A stretch of 64,000 nucleotides of DNA from an uncultured Rhodospirillales bacterium (GCA_903844135.1 CAIMSN010000008.1:1-64000), one strand, 5' to 3'. Positions 49,303-60,037 are shown, numbered from the stretch's first letter. Made by a program: numbers and translations. The notes: generated by a model from the sequence alone, not told the origin.

Positions 49303-51489
49303 ATGCGCCTGCGCCGCTCCTTTCTCGCTGTCCTGCTGCTGACCGGAAGCGGTCGGGTTTCGGCCGCCGACCGGGCGAGCGTTGCCGCGCGGGTGGAGGT
49401 CGTGCGCGACGACTGGGGCATCGCGCATGTCCACGGCCACACCGACGCGGACGCCGTGTTTGGCGCCGCCTATGCGCAGGCCGAGGACGATTTCGGCCGG
49501 ATCGAGACCAACTACCTGACCGCGCTCGGGCGTCTCGCGGAGGCGGACGGGCCGGGTGCGCTGGCGCAGGATCTGCGGGCCCGGCTCTATGTCGATCCGG
49601 CCGATCTGCGCGCCCGATACCACGCCAGTCCGGCCTGGCTGCAGGCGCTGATGACCGGCTGGGCCGACGGGCTAAACCTGTTCCTCGCCACCCATCCCGG
49701 CGTGAAGCCCAGGGTGCTGCGCCATTTCGAACCCTGGATGGCGCTGTCCTTCACCGAGGGCAGCATCGGCGGCGATATCGAGCAGATCGCCCTGCCGGCG
49801 CTGTCCGCCTTCTATGCCATCCCGTCCGCGTCCCAGCTCGACCCGCCCGGGCCCGGACCGGCCGCACCGGACGGGCCGCGCGGCTCGAACGGCATCGCCA
49901 TCGCGCCGTCCAACACCACCGGCCATCACGCGCTGCTGCTGATCAATCCGCACACCTCGTTCTATTTCCGCTCCGAGCTGCAGATGACCAGCGACGAGGG
50001 GCTCGACGCCTACGGCGCCGCGACCTGGGGCCAGTTCTTCATCTATCAGGGCTTCAACGCCCGGGTCGGCTGGATGCACACCTCCAGCCATTCCGATGCG
50101 GTCGACCAGTATCTGGAGCGGGTGGTCACCAGGAACGGGGCGCTGTTCACCCGCGACGGCGCGGCGCTGGCGCCGGTGATCCGCAGCGTCGTCACCCTGG
50201 CCTACAGGACGCGCGACGGCGGCCACGCCACCCGGGACGTCACCATCTACAAGACCGCGCACGGCCCGGTGGTCGGCAGGGCGGCCGACGGGCGCTGGAT
50301 CAGCGAGGCGATGATGTTCGCGCCGGTGCCGGCCCTGGAGCAATCGTTCGGCCTGACCAAGGCGCGCGACTATGCCGGCTTCATGCGGGTCATGGCGCTC
50401 CGGGCCAACACCTCGAACAACACCATCTATGCCGACGCCGACGGGCACATCGCCTATCTGCATCCGCAATTCATCCCGCGTCGCGACGACCGGTTCGACT
50501 ACACGAAACCGGTGGACGGCGCCGATCCGCGCACCGCCTGGCATGGGCTGCATGCGCTCGACGAGGCGCCGCACGTGCTCGATCCGGCGACCGGCTGGGT
50601 GCAGAACACCAACGACTGGCCCTATTCCGCCGCCGGGTCCGCCAGTCCGCGGCAGACGGATTTCCCGCGCTACATGGACACGTACGGCGAGAACGTGCGC
50701 GGCCTGCATGCCGTCGCCCTGCTGCGGGACCGGCACGATTTCACCCTCGAGCGCCTGGTCGCCGCCGCCTACGACCCGGCTCAGCCGGGTTTCGATCTGC
50801 TGATTCCCGCCTTGCTCGAGGCCTACGACCGGGCGGCGCCGGACGATCCGGCAAGGACCCGGGTCGCCGACCAGATCGCCCTGCTGCGCGGCTGGGACCG
50901 GCGCTGGTCGGTGCAGTCGGTGCCGACCACGCTCGCGGTCACCTGGGGCGAGGCGCTGTGGCGGAGCGCCGGCCTGTCGCCGCACGTCAACGCCCTCGCC
51001 GACTACGCCGCGGTCCTGGCCCGCACCACACCGTCGCAGCGCCTGGCCGCGCTCGCCGCCGCCTCGGATCGGCTGGTACGCGATTTCGGCACCTGGCGGC
51101 TGCCCTGGGGAGAGATCAACCGCGTCCAGCGGCTGGACGATTCCCTGACGCCGCATTTCTCCGACGCGGCCCCCAGCGTGGCGGTCGGCTTCACCTCGGC
51201 GCAGTGGGGCTCGCTCGCCTCGATCAGCGGCCCGGCGGGCCCGGGCTACAGGAAGCGTTACGGCGACACCGGCAACAGCTTCGTCGCCGCGGTCGAGTTC
51301 GGCCCCAGGGTCCGCGCCGTCGCGGTCACCGCCGGCGGGGAGAGCGGCGATCCCGGCAGCCCGCATTTCGACGACCAGGCCGCCCGCTACGCCAGCGGCG
51401 CGCTGCGCCCGGTCTATTTCCATCCGGACGATGTCGCGGCGCACGCCAGCCGCAGAATGTTCTTGATTCGTTCTCATCCGCCGGGCTAG
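49303..51489 (+). CDS. Penicillin acylase-family N-terminal nucleophile hydrolase
   Basis: The 728-residue exported protein (signal MRLRRSFLAVLLLTGSGRVSAA) belongs to the Ntn-hydrolase family that includes penicillin, cephalosporin and homoserine-lactone acylases. It has the alpha-chain start VRDDWGIAHVHGHTDADAVFGAAYAQAEDD, the autocleavage/nucleophile site RGSNGIAIAPSNT (Ser after Gly), INPHTSFYFR and the late GQNTNDWPYS-like region. Cleavage would leave a beta chain of about 530 residues. An acyl-homoserine-lactone acylase is one candidate, but the substrate is not shown. Confidence 0.88.
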   Translation: MRLRRSFLAVLLLTGSGRVSAADRASVAARVEVVRDDWGIAHVHGHTDADAVFGAAYAQAEDDFGRIETNYLTALGRLAEADGPGALAQDLRARLYVDPADLRARYHASPAWLQALMTGWADGLNLFLATHPGVKPRVLRHFEPWMALSFTEGSIGGDIEQIALPALSAFYAIPSASQLDPPGPGPAAPDGPRGSNGIAIAPSNTTGHHALLLINPHTSFYFRSELQMTSDEGLDAYGAATWGQFFIYQGFNARVGWMHTSSHSDAVDQYLERVVTRNGALFTRDGAALAPVIRSVVTLAYRTRDGGHATRDVTIYKTAHGPVVGRAADGRWISEAMMFAPVPALEQSFGLTKARDYAGFMRVMALRANTSNNTIYADADGHIAYLHPQFIPRRDDRFDYTKPVDGADPRTAWHGLHALDEAPHVLDPATGWVQNTNDWPYSAAGSASPRQTDFPRYMDTYGENVRGLHAVALLRDRHDFTLERLVAAAYDPAQPGFDLLIPALLEAYDRAAPDDPARTRVADQIALLRGWDRRWSVQSVPTTLAVTWGEALWRSAGLSPHVNALADYAAVLARTTPSQRLAALAAASDRLVRDFGTWRLPWGEINRVQRLDDSLTPHFSDAAPSVAVGFTSAQWGSLASISGPAGPGYRKRYGDTGNSFVAAVEFGPRVRAVAVTAGGESGDPGSPHFDDQAARYASGALRPVYFHPDDVAAHASRRMFLIRSHPPG

Positions 51490-51519
51490 GTTCGTTCATC
51501 GAAGAGAAGGAACCGAACC

Positions 51520-51756
51520 ATGTTCGCCTCCGCCCCCAATCGCCGTCCGCTCTTGCCGCTGGATAAGCGCGATGCCGCCTTCGCGGTGCGTCAGGCGCTC
51601 GGCATGCGCCACCATGGCACCGCCCAGGGCATGGTGGATGCCACCATGCAGGGCGAGATCGCCGAGCTGATCGCCGATGCGCTGGCCGACGCCGGCTACG
51701 TGGTGGCGATCCAGCAGCGCCGGCGGGCCGCGATCGACCGGCCTTCGGTTTCCTGA
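51520..51756 (+). CDS. Small conserved-looking protein, unknown
   Basis: The 78-residue product (MFASAPNRRPLLPLDKRDAAFAVRQALGMRHHGTAQGMVDATMQGEIAELIADALADAGYVVAIQQ...) is helical and charged. GAAGGAA precedes the ATG and the gene starts 30 bases after the acylase, so it may be read with it. I cannot name the family. Confidence 0.6.
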   Translation: MFASAPNRRPLLPLDKRDAAFAVRQALGMRHHGTAQGMVDATMQGEIAELIADALADAGYVVAIQQRRRAAIDRPSVS

Positions 51757-51762
51757 CCGGAA

Positions 51763-52350
51763 TCAGGCCAGGATCGACACGCCGATCAGATAGGGGTGCA
51801 GGAACAGCATCGCCGTGTAGGCGACCGAGCCGGCGGCGACGGCGATCGCATCGGCCCTGGTGAAGCCGGTCTCGCGCGGGATGCCGGCATCGCCGCGGCG
51901 CTTGACGCTGATGCGATCGTACACCGCCCAGGCCAGGAACGAGGCGAACAGGATCAGCCCGCCGAGATCGCCGTTGGCCAGCAGGTGCGCCAGCGCCCAG
52001 AGCTTGACGCCGACCAGCATCGGATGGCGCAGCCAGCCGCCGATCCGGCTCGGGCGCCTCTTGTCCGGCGGCCCGCCGCTGACCGCCAGGGCGACGAACG
52101 CGAACCACATCAGGACGATGGCCGCCGGCCTTCCCCAGGCCGGGGGTGCCCAGAGCTGCACCCAGCCCTCGGCGCGATAGAGATGGAAACCCCAGCAGAT
52201 CAGGCCGAACCCGACCACCGCGACCAGGGAATAGACGCCCTTGAAGCCGCCTGGCCCGAGCCGGCCGATCGCCGCCGCCCGCGTGCCGCGCAGCGTCGTG
52301 AACAGGTGCGCTCCGAGAAACAGGACGATTCCGGCGATCAGGACCAGCAT
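51763..52350 (-). CDS. NnrU family membrane protein
   Basis: The 195-residue membrane protein has about six helices and the NnrU pattern: LVLIAGIVLFLGAHLFTTLRGTRAAAIGRLGPGGFKGVYSLVAVVGFGLICWGF and RHPMLVGVKLWALAHLLANGDLGGLILFASFLAWAVYDR. NnrU-like proteins are linked to nitric oxide or nitrite metabolism in some species and to carotenoid isomerisation (Z-ISO) in others. GGAGGTG lies 3 bases before the chosen ATG. Confidence 0.88.
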   Translation of the reverse strand: MLVLIAGIVLFLGAHLFTTLRGTRAAAIGRLGPGGFKGVYSLVAVVGFGLICWGFHLYRAEGWVQLWAPPAWGRPAAIVLMWFAFVALAVSGGPPDKRRPSRIGGWLRHPMLVGVKLWALAHLLANGDLGGLILFASFLAWAVYDRISVKRRGDAGIPRETGFTRADAIAVAAGSVAYTAMLFLHPYLIGVSILA

Positions 52351-52390
52351 GGACACCTCCGTCGCGACGCATCCCGCGCGTGGTGCAGAA

Positions 52391-52696
52391 TTACTCTTCC
52401 GGTTCCGTGGTGAACAGCAGCGGATAGCCGCGCTTGCGGCCGGCATCGGTGGCGCTGGTCGCCTTCTCCTCGGCGATCTCCTGGGTGTAGACCGCCACCA
52501 CGCAGACGCCGCGCTGATGCGCCGTCATCATCACCCCCTTGGCGCGCTCCTCGCCCATGCGGAACTCGGTTTTCAGCACCAGGGTGACGAAGTCACGCGG
52601 GGTGAAGTCGTCGTTGACCAGCATCACCTTGTATAGACGCGGCCGCTCGACCTCGACCTCGGGCAGCAGGCGCGGCGTCGTGATGGTGTCCTGCAT
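52391..52696 (-). CDS. clpS: ATP-dependent protease adaptor ClpS
   Basis: ClpS hands N-degron substrates to ClpAP. The 101 residues contain PRLYKVMLVNDDFTPRDFVTLVLKTEF, the ClpA-binding HQRGVCVVAVYTQEIAEEKA and the binding-pocket residues typical of the family. The track start is 35 codons too early. The usual downstream clpA is not here: NnrU follows instead. Confidence 0.95.
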   Translation of the reverse strand: MQDTITTPRLLPEVEVERPRLYKVMLVNDDFTPRDFVTLVLKTEFRMGEERAKGVMMTAHQRGVCVVAVYTQEIAEEKATSATDAGRKRGYPLLFTTEPEE

Positions 52697-52809
52697 CGGG
52701 CCTTCCGAACCAAGGCCGTCGCACGACGGCGAAGATCGCGCGCGGGGCGAAGCGGCCAGGATTACGCCATCCGGCGCATCGCGTTGCTGTTCGACGTTCA
52801 ATATGTGAC

Positions 52810-52885
52810 TGGCGTCCCGTAGGGGATTCGAACCCCTGTTACCGCCGTGAGAGGGCGGTGTCCTAGGCCTCTAGACGAACAGGAC
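52810..52885 (-). tRNA. tRNA-Glu (anticodon CTC)
   Basis: The reverse strand gives acceptor GTCCTGT/ACGGGAC (one G-U), D-arm TCGTCTAGAGGCCTAGGA, anticodon stem-loop CCGCCCTCTCACGGCGG (CTC), T-arm GGGGTTCGAATCCCC and encoded CCA; 76 bases. Confidence 0.97.
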
Positions 52886-53065
52886 GTGGCCAGTGGTGGT
52901 GCATTTACGGGAACGATGCCGGCGATGCAACCCCTTCATCAGGCTGTCGATCGCGTCCGGTTCACGGCCTCCGGAGGGTCTGCCGGGGCCTGTCGGGGAG
53001 GGCCGATCTCGACATCGGGGCGGCGCGCTCTATGGTCCGGTCCGAGTGGACGGGCCGGAGCGGGA

Positions 53066-53806
53066 ATGGCGTTGCTGAGTGCTGAGACGGTCGATCTCGC
53101 GAACCTGTCCGCGGCGTTCCTGCTCGCCTTTCCGGCCCTGTTCTCGATCGTCAACCCGCTCGGCGCGTCGCTGATCTTCGCCGAGGTCACCGACGGGCGC
53201 AGCCAGCCCGAGCGCGCCATGCTGGCGCGCAAGGTGGCGCTCTACGGCTTTCTGATCCTGCTGGTCTCGCTGTGGATCGGCAGCACGCTGCTGGCCTTCT
53301 TCGGCATCAGCATCGCCGCGCTGCGCATCGCCGGCGGGCTGGTGGTCGCGGTGCGTGCCTGGAGCCTGCTGCAGGCGCCGGAGATCAACGAGGCCAAGAA
53401 GACCGACCAGGCCTCGCAGAGCGGCCGGACCGCGATCGCCGACGTCTCCTCGACCGCGTTCTTCCCGCTGACCATGCCGTTCACCGTCGGGCCTGGCAGC
53501 ATTTCCGTGGCGATCGCGATCGGCGCCGAACGGCCCGAGCCTGGCGGGCTGCTCGGCCGGATCGAATTCACCGTCGGGGCCTGCGCCGCCGCCGGCCTGG
53601 TCTGCCTGATCGTGTGGATCGCCTATGCCGGTGCGCCCAGGCTGGTGAACATGCTGGGCCGCTCCGGGGCGCGGATCGTGACCCGTCTGGTGGCGTTGAT
53701 CCTGCTGTGCATCGGAGTACAGATCGTGGTCTCCGGCGTGCAGGACGTGTTCGCCGGGTTGCTGCAGCAGGCCCTCGCCCTGCATCCAGCCGGAAAGAGC
53801 GCATGA
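53066..53806 (+). CDS. MarC family integral membrane protein
   Basis: The 246-residue protein has six membrane helices with the MarC pattern FLLAFPALFSIVNPLGASLIFAEVT, LLAFFGISIAALRIAGGLVVAVRAWSLL and AFFPLTMPFTVGPGSISVAIAIG. The function of MarC proteins is unsettled; an antibiotic-resistance role was withdrawn. The ATG is 73 codons inside the track ORF, which runs back into tRNA-Glu. Its stop overlaps the UPF0262 start by ATGA. Confidence 0.88.
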   Translation: MALLSAETVDLANLSAAFLLAFPALFSIVNPLGASLIFAEVTDGRSQPERAMLARKVALYGFLILLVSLWIGSTLLAFFGISIAALRIAGGLVVAVRAWSLLQAPEINEAKKTDQASQSGRTAIADVSSTAFFPLTMPFTVGPGSISVAIAIGAERPEPGGLLGRIEFTVGACAAAGLVCLIVWIAYAGAPRLVNMLGRSGARIVTRLVALILLCIGVQIVVSGVQDVFAGLLQQALALHPAGKSA

Positions 53807-54291
53807 CCGAGACCGACCGGGCCAGAACCGACTCCGTCGCCAGCGTGGTGCTGACCGGGGAGAGCCAGGGCAGCGAATGGGTCGCCAACCAGCAGCGCGA
53901 GCGCGAGCAGGCGATCGCCGACCTGCGCGTCTCGGCCTCGTTCAAGCCGGTCGGGCTGGACGGCCCGTTCAACCTGCATCTCTCGGTGCAGAGCGGACGC
54001 CTGGTGCTCGACGTGCGCGACGCGGCCGACCGGGAGCTGCGCGTGTTCGTGTTCTCGCTGAGCCCGTTCCGCCGGCTGATCAAGGACTACCAGCTTCTGG
54101 TCGAGAGCTACGAGCATGCGATCCAGGACGGCCGCACCCAGGCGATCCAGGCGATCGACATGGGACGCCGCGGCCTGCACGACGAGGGTGCCACGCTGAT
54201 GATCCAGCGCCTGGAGGGCAAGATCGTGATCGACTTCGAGACCGCGCGACGGCTGTTCACGCTGGTGTGCGTGCTGCATCAGCGGATCTAG
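53803..54291 (+). CDS. UPF0262 family protein
   Basis: The 162-residue protein matches the alphaproteobacterial UPF0262 family: NQQREREQAIADLRVSASFKP, GPFNLHLSVQSGRLVLDV, FSLSPFRRLIKDYQLLVESYEHAI, AIDMGRRGLHDEGA and DFETARRLFTLVCVLHQRI. The function is unknown. It overlaps marC by ATGA. Confidence 0.93.
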   Translation: MTETDRARTDSVASVVLTGESQGSEWVANQQREREQAIADLRVSASFKPVGLDGPFNLHLSVQSGRLVLDVRDAADRELRVFVFSLSPFRRLIKDYQLLVESYEHAIQDGRTQAIQAIDMGRRGLHDEGATLMIQRLEGKIVIDFETARRLFTLVCVLHQRI

Positions 54292-54336
54292 CCCGGTCGC
54301 GGTGGCGGTCCCGTCGACAGCCAGACGCGACGACGC

Positions 54337-54903
54337 CTACGCCTCCAGGCTGGCATCCCAGTACAGGAAATCCAGCCAGGTCTTGTGCAGGTTGTCGCGC
54401 GGGGCGAAGCGCTTGGCGGCCTCGTCGACCTGGCGGGGGCTGGGTTCCGCGGGCTTGCGCAGCAACTGCATGCCGCTCGCCTTCAGCGACTGGCTGCCCT
54501 TGCGCAGATTGTCCCGCTGGCAGCAGGTCACGACGTTGGTCCAGGACGTCACGCCGCCACGGCAGCGCGGCACCACATGGTCGAAGGTGAGCTCCCGCGC
54601 CGACAGGGTCTCGGCGCAATACTGGCAGCGGAAGCCGTCGCGCAGGAACACGTGATAGCGGGTGAAGGCCACGCGCTTGCGGCGGTGGTACTGCTTGAGC
54701 GCCACCACCGAGGGGATCGGGAACGACCGGCTGGCGGAGCGCACCTCGGTCTCGTAGTTGATCACCGGGGTCACCCGGTCCTGCAGCACCGCGACCAGCG
54801 CATCCTGCCAGGACCAGACCGAGAGCGGCCCCCAGCTCATCGGCTGCATATCGGCATTCAGAACCAGGGTCTGCAGCGAGGCGAGATGTCCGATGTGGCT
54901 CAC
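54337..54903 (-). CDS. HNH endonuclease family protein
   Basis: The 188-residue protein has a conserved N-terminal part (LVLNADMQPMSWGPLSVWSWQDALVAVLQDRV), a zinc pair CQYC and the HNH core LTFDHVVPRCRGGVTSWTNVVTCCQRDN. This is the common chromosomal HNH family whose physiological role is not fixed; it is not obviously part of a restriction or phage system here. The start is a GTG with a weak Shine-Dalgarno. Confidence 0.88.
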   Translation of the reverse strand: MSHIGHLASLQTLVLNADMQPMSWGPLSVWSWQDALVAVLQDRVTPVINYETEVRSASRSFPIPSVVALKQYHRRKRVAFTRYHVFLRDGFRCQYCAETLSARELTFDHVVPRCRGGVTSWTNVVTCCQRDNLRKGSQSLKASGMQLLRKPAEPSPRQVDEAAKRFAPRDNLHKTWLDFLYWDASLEA

Positions 54904-55129
54904 GGGTTCAGGCCCCTGGACTGTGGGGTCTGGAAGCCGGGACGTAGACGCTGCCGTCAGTCAAAAGCGCACCCTTCTCGAAGGACGCGGCACGATCGGA
55001 CCGGGGCGCTCAGTCAAACAAACGCCAGCCGATGTGCGTCGTCGAGAACCGTCCGCTTTCTATTGCAGAGCGACCATCGATCCGCAAGTCGGGTGCGGAT
55101 TCGCGCCGTTCGTGTCACGATCTTGTCGC

Positions 55130-55969
55130 ATGGATACCCGGCTCTGCACCCGTTTCGCCCCGAGCCCGACCGGTCTGTTGCATCTCGGTCATGTCGCCTC
55201 GGCCTCGTATGGCTGGCGGCGGGCGCGCGATGCCGGCGGCCGCTTCCTGCTGCGCCTCGAGGATATCGACCCGTCGCGCTGCCGGCCCGGCTTCGCCGAC
55301 GCGATCCTGCGCGACCTCGCATGGCTCGGCCTGGCCTGGGACGGCCCGGTCCGGGTGCAATCCGCCCACCTGGCCGACTATCGCGCCGTCCTGGGCACGC
55401 TCGCCGCCCGCGACCTGCTCTACCCGTGCTTCTGCACCCGGGCCGACATCGCCGCCTCCGTCTCCGCGCCGCACAGCGCGCCGGACGGAACCGCGCTCTA
55501 TCCCGGCACCTGCCGCAGCCTCGATCCCGGGCGGCGCGCCGATCTGCTGGCCGGCGGCGTGCCGCATGCGCTGCGCCTGGACATGGCGCGCGCCTGCCGC
55601 ATCGCCGGGCGGCTCGACCGGCTCGAGGAAGGGCAGGGACGCCTCGCCTGCGATCCGGCGTCGTTCGGCGACGTCGTGCTCGCCCGCAAGGAGGTCGCCG
55701 CCAGCTACCATCTGTGCGTCACCCACGACGACGCGCTGCAGCAGGTGACGCTGGTCACCCGTGGCGAGGATCTCGCCGCCAGCGCCGACCTGCACCGGCT
55801 GCTGCAGACCCTGCTCGGCTGGCCCGAGCCGGCCTACGCGCATCACCGTCTGCTGCGCGATGCGCACGGCGTCCGTCTGGCCAAGCGCGATCGGGCGCTC
55901 ACCGTGCAGGCGCTGCGGGAGCAGGGCGTCGGCCCCGACGCGGTCAGGGCCATGGCCGAACGCGCCTGA
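55130..55969 (+). CDS. gluQ: Glutamyl-Q tRNA(Asp) synthetase
   Basis: GluQRS attaches glutamate to queuosine in tRNA-Asp. The 279-residue protein has only the catalytic core of a GluRS: RFAPSPTGLLHLGHVASA, LLRLEDIDPSRC, the zinc-binding CFCTRADI...YPGTCR cluster, LVTRGEDLAASADLHRLLQTLL and the KMSKS-like LAKRDRALTV. The lack of an anticodon-binding domain separates it from GltX. The track starts 124 codons too early. Confidence 0.93.
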   Translation: MDTRLCTRFAPSPTGLLHLGHVASASYGWRRARDAGGRFLLRLEDIDPSRCRPGFADAILRDLAWLGLAWDGPVRVQSAHLADYRAVLGTLAARDLLYPCFCTRADIAASVSAPHSAPDGTALYPGTCRSLDPGRRADLLAGGVPHALRLDMARACRIAGRLDRLEEGQGRLACDPASFGDVVLARKEVAASYHLCVTHDDALQQVTLVTRGEDLAASADLHRLLQTLLGWPEPAYAHHRLLRDAHGVRLAKRDRALTVQALREQGVGPDAVRAMAERA

Positions 55970-56001
55970 CTCCCTCTATCGTCCGGGCAGGGGAGACTTG
56001 C

Positions 56002-57471
56002 ATGCACGCACTGCCGTCCAATCCGCTGCTCTACCAGATCAACACCCGGGTCCTGCTGCGGGCCATGTCGACCAGGCTGGGCCGGCGGGCGACGTTCGAC
56101 GACGTGCCGGACGCGGCGCTGGCGGCGCTGCGCGCGCTCGGGGTCGACTGGGTCTGGTTCCTGGGCGTCTGGCGCACCGATGCCGCCGGCCGCGCCATCT
56201 CGCGCAGCAACCCGGCCTGGCAGCCGCAATTCCATGCCGCCCTGCCGGACCTGACCGAGGACGACATCACCGGCTCGCCGTTCGCCATCGCCGGCTACCA
56301 GGCCGAGTCCGGCCTGATCGGCGATGCGGCGCTGGCCAGGCTGCGCGCCCGCGCCAATCAGGCCGGGCTGCGGCTGATGCTCGATTTCGTGCCCAACCAC
56401 ATGGCGCCGGACCATCCCTGGGTGAGCGAGCGTCCGGAGCTGTTCGTGCGCGGCACCGAGGCCGACCTGGCGGCGGCGCCGGAGAACTGGATCAAGGTCG
56501 GCGACCAGGTCTTCGCGCATGGCCGCGACCCCTACTTCCCCGGCTGGGTCGACACGGTGCAGCTCGACTACGCCAATCCCGACACTCAAACGGCGATGTC
56601 GGACATGCTGCTCTCGGTCGCCGGACGCTGCGACGGCGTGCGCTGCGACGTGGCGATGCTGCTGCTGCCGGACGTGTTCGAACGCACCTGGTCGGCCGAG
56701 CTCGCCGGCCGCACGGTGCCGGATTTCTGGCCCGGCGCGATCGCCCGGACCAGGCAGGCGCATCCGGAGTTCAAGCTGCTGGCGGAGGTCTATTGGGGCC
56801 TCGACCGTCGCCTGATCGCGGACGGGTTCGACTGGGCCTACGACAAGGCGCTCTACGACGCGCTGCTGGCGGGCGAGGCCGGCCAGGTCCGCGCCCTGTT
56901 GTCGGCGGACCAGGCGATGCAGCGTACCATGGCGCGTTTCCTGGAGAATCACGACGAAGCCCGCGCCGCCGCCGCGTTCGACTGGAAGACGCACCAGGCC
57001 GCCGCGCTGCTGGCGTTCGCAGCGCCGGGACTCAGGTTCCTGCATCAGGGCCAGCTCGAGGGGATGCGGGTGCATATCCCGATCCATCTCGATCGCGGAC
57101 CCGACGAGCCGGTCGACGAGGCGGTGCTGGCCTTCTACCGCACCCTGCTCGCGGTCTTGGCCGAACCGGCGCTGCGCGACGGGCGCTACCAGCCGATCGC
57201 GCCCGGCCCGGCCTGGGACGGCAATGCCAGCCACCGGCAGTTCGTCGCAGCCCTCTGGTCCGGCGAGTCCGGGCCGGCCTACCTGCTGGTGGTCAATTAC
57301 GGCCCGGACCGGGGGCAGTGCCGGCTGCACGTGCCGCTCGGCGAGGGCACGGTGTCGCTGACCGACCGTCTCGGTTCGGAGACCTACGAGCGCGACCGGC
57401 GCGAGATCGAGACCGACGGGCTGTATGTCGATCAGCTCGGCTGGGGGCACAATCTGTTCGCGCTCGGCTGA
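56002..57471 (+). CDS. GH13 alpha-amylase-family glycosidase
   Basis: The 489-residue enzyme has a GH13 TIM barrel with LLYQINTRVLL, LRLMLDFVPNHMAPDHPW, the nucleophile in GVRCDVAM (D216), the acid/base in LAEVYWG (E262) and the transition-state stabiliser in FLENHDEAR (D318). All catalytic residues are intact, and no signal peptide is seen, so it is probably cytoplasmic. The exact substrate (maltooligosaccharides, trehalose or sucrose phosphorylase-like) is not settled. It is not in a visible glycogen or trehalose operon. GGGGAG lies 6 bases before the chosen ATG. Confidence 0.88.
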   Translation: MHALPSNPLLYQINTRVLLRAMSTRLGRRATFDDVPDAALAALRALGVDWVWFLGVWRTDAAGRAISRSNPAWQPQFHAALPDLTEDDITGSPFAIAGYQAESGLIGDAALARLRARANQAGLRLMLDFVPNHMAPDHPWVSERPELFVRGTEADLAAAPENWIKVGDQVFAHGRDPYFPGWVDTVQLDYANPDTQTAMSDMLLSVAGRCDGVRCDVAMLLLPDVFERTWSAELAGRTVPDFWPGAIARTRQAHPEFKLLAEVYWGLDRRLIADGFDWAYDKALYDALLAGEAGQVRALLSADQAMQRTMARFLENHDEARAAAAFDWKTHQAAALLAFAAPGLRFLHQGQLEGMRVHIPIHLDRGPDEPVDEAVLAFYRTLLAVLAEPALRDGRYQPIAPGPAWDGNASHRQFVAALWSGESGPAYLLVVNYGPDRGQCRLHVPLGEGTVSLTDRLGSETYERDRREIETDGLYVDQLGWGHNLFALG

Positions 57472-57530
57472 TGGCGGCGCGACGCTGCGATGAGCGGCGC
57501 GGCGTTTCCCTCCCGCGCCGTTCGCACTAG

Positions 57531-58778
<1,248 letters not shown>

Positions 58779-58786
58779 GCCGACCG

Positions 58787-59989
58787 ATGCCGGCGCTCGC
58801 CTCCCGTCTTTCGGCCCTCGCTGCGCCGGCCACCATCGTCATGTCGGTGCGCGCCCGCGCGCTGCGCGCCGACGGGCACGACGTGATTTCGCTGGCGCTG
58901 GGCGAGCCGGATTTCGCCACCCCGGCGCACGCCATCGAAGCGGCCCACCAGGCCGCGCTGGACGGCCAGACAAAGTATCCGCCGATCGACGGCACGCCGG
59001 CGATGAAGCAGGCGGTGAGAGCCAAGTTCGCGCGCGAGAACCGGCTCGACTATGCCGACGACGAGGTGATCGTCGGCAACGGCGCCAAGCAGCTTCTGTT
59101 CAATGCCCTGATGGCCACGCTCGATCCCGGTGCCGAGGTGGTGATCCCGTCGCCGTACTGGGTCAGCTATCCGCTGATCGCCGAACTGCTCGGCGGCAGG
59201 CCGGTGTTCGCGGAATGCCGGGAGCAGGATTCGTTCCGCCTGCGTCCGGAGGCGCTGGAGGAAGCGATCACCGGCCGGACGCGCTGGGTGATCTTGAACT
59301 TCCCGAACAATCCCACCGGGGCGATCGCCACCGAAGCCGACCTGGCCGGCCTGGCTTCGGTCCTGGAGCGACATCCGGATCTCTGGATCCTGTCCGACGA
59401 GATCTACGAACATCTCGTGTTCGGCGACCAGGGGCATGTCTCGCTGGCCGCCGTCGCGCCGCACCTGCGCGACCGGATCCTGACGCTGTCGGGGGTCTCC
59501 AAGAGCTACGCCATGACCGGCTGGCGGATCGGCTATGCCGGCGGCCCGGCGTCGCTGATCCGCGCCATGTCGTCGATCCAGGGCAACTCCACCTCCGGCG
59601 CATCCTCCATCACCCAGGCTGCCGCGGTCGCGGCGCTGTCCGGGCCGCAGGACATCGTCGCCGCGATGCGCGACACCTATCGCCGCCGGCGCGACCTGGT
59701 GGTCTCCGCCCTGCGCGCCATGCCCGGCCTGACCTGCGCCATGCCCGACGGCGCCTTCTACGTGTTTCCCGGCGTCGAGGGCCTGATCGGCCGCACCACC
59801 GCGGGCGGCCGCCGGCTCGCGACCGACGCCGACGTGGCGCTCGCCTTGCTGGAGGAACAGCACGTCGCCACCATCGCCGGCAGCGCCTTCGGCCGCAGCC
59901 CCTATCTCCGGCTCAGCATCGCCGCCAGCGACGACGCTCTGCGGGAAGCCTGCGTCAGGATCGGGCAATTCTGCGAACGGCTCGGCTGA
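58787..59989 (+). CDS. Aspartate aminotransferase-like PLP enzyme, copy 2
   Basis: The 400-residue product follows the same motif set as the preceding gene ([92 protein letters not shown]), but many other positions differ, so it is an old tandem duplicate. All PLP-binding residues are intact. It may have a different amino acid preference. The track ORF begins far upstream in copy 1; the ATG at 58787 lies 8 bases after copy 1 stops. Confidence 0.9.
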   Translation: MPALASRLSALAAPATIVMSVRARALRADGHDVISLALGEPDFATPAHAIEAAHQAALDGQTKYPPIDGTPAMKQAVRAKFARENRLDYADDEVIVGNGAKQLLFNALMATLDPGAEVVIPSPYWVSYPLIAELLGGRPVFAECREQDSFRLRPEALEEAITGRTRWVILNFPNNPTGAIATEADLAGLASVLERHPDLWILSDEIYEHLVFGDQGHVSLAAVAPHLRDRILTLSGVSKSYAMTGWRIGYAGGPASLIRAMSSIQGNSTSGASSITQAAAVAALSGPQDIVAAMRDTYRRRRDLVVSALRAMPGLTCAMPDGAFYVFPGVEGLIGRTTAGGRRLATDADVALALLEEQHVATIAGSAFGRSPYLRLSIAASDDALREACVRIGQFCERLG

Positions 59990-60037
59990 CCCGGCCGCGC
60001 CGGACCAGGATGGCGCTCCCGATCGGCGGCATGCCGC

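Noticed and set aside
54337-54903. Restriction or phage defence nuclease
   Set aside because: The HNH protein belongs to a common stand-alone chromosomal type and has no methylase, phage or defence gene around it.
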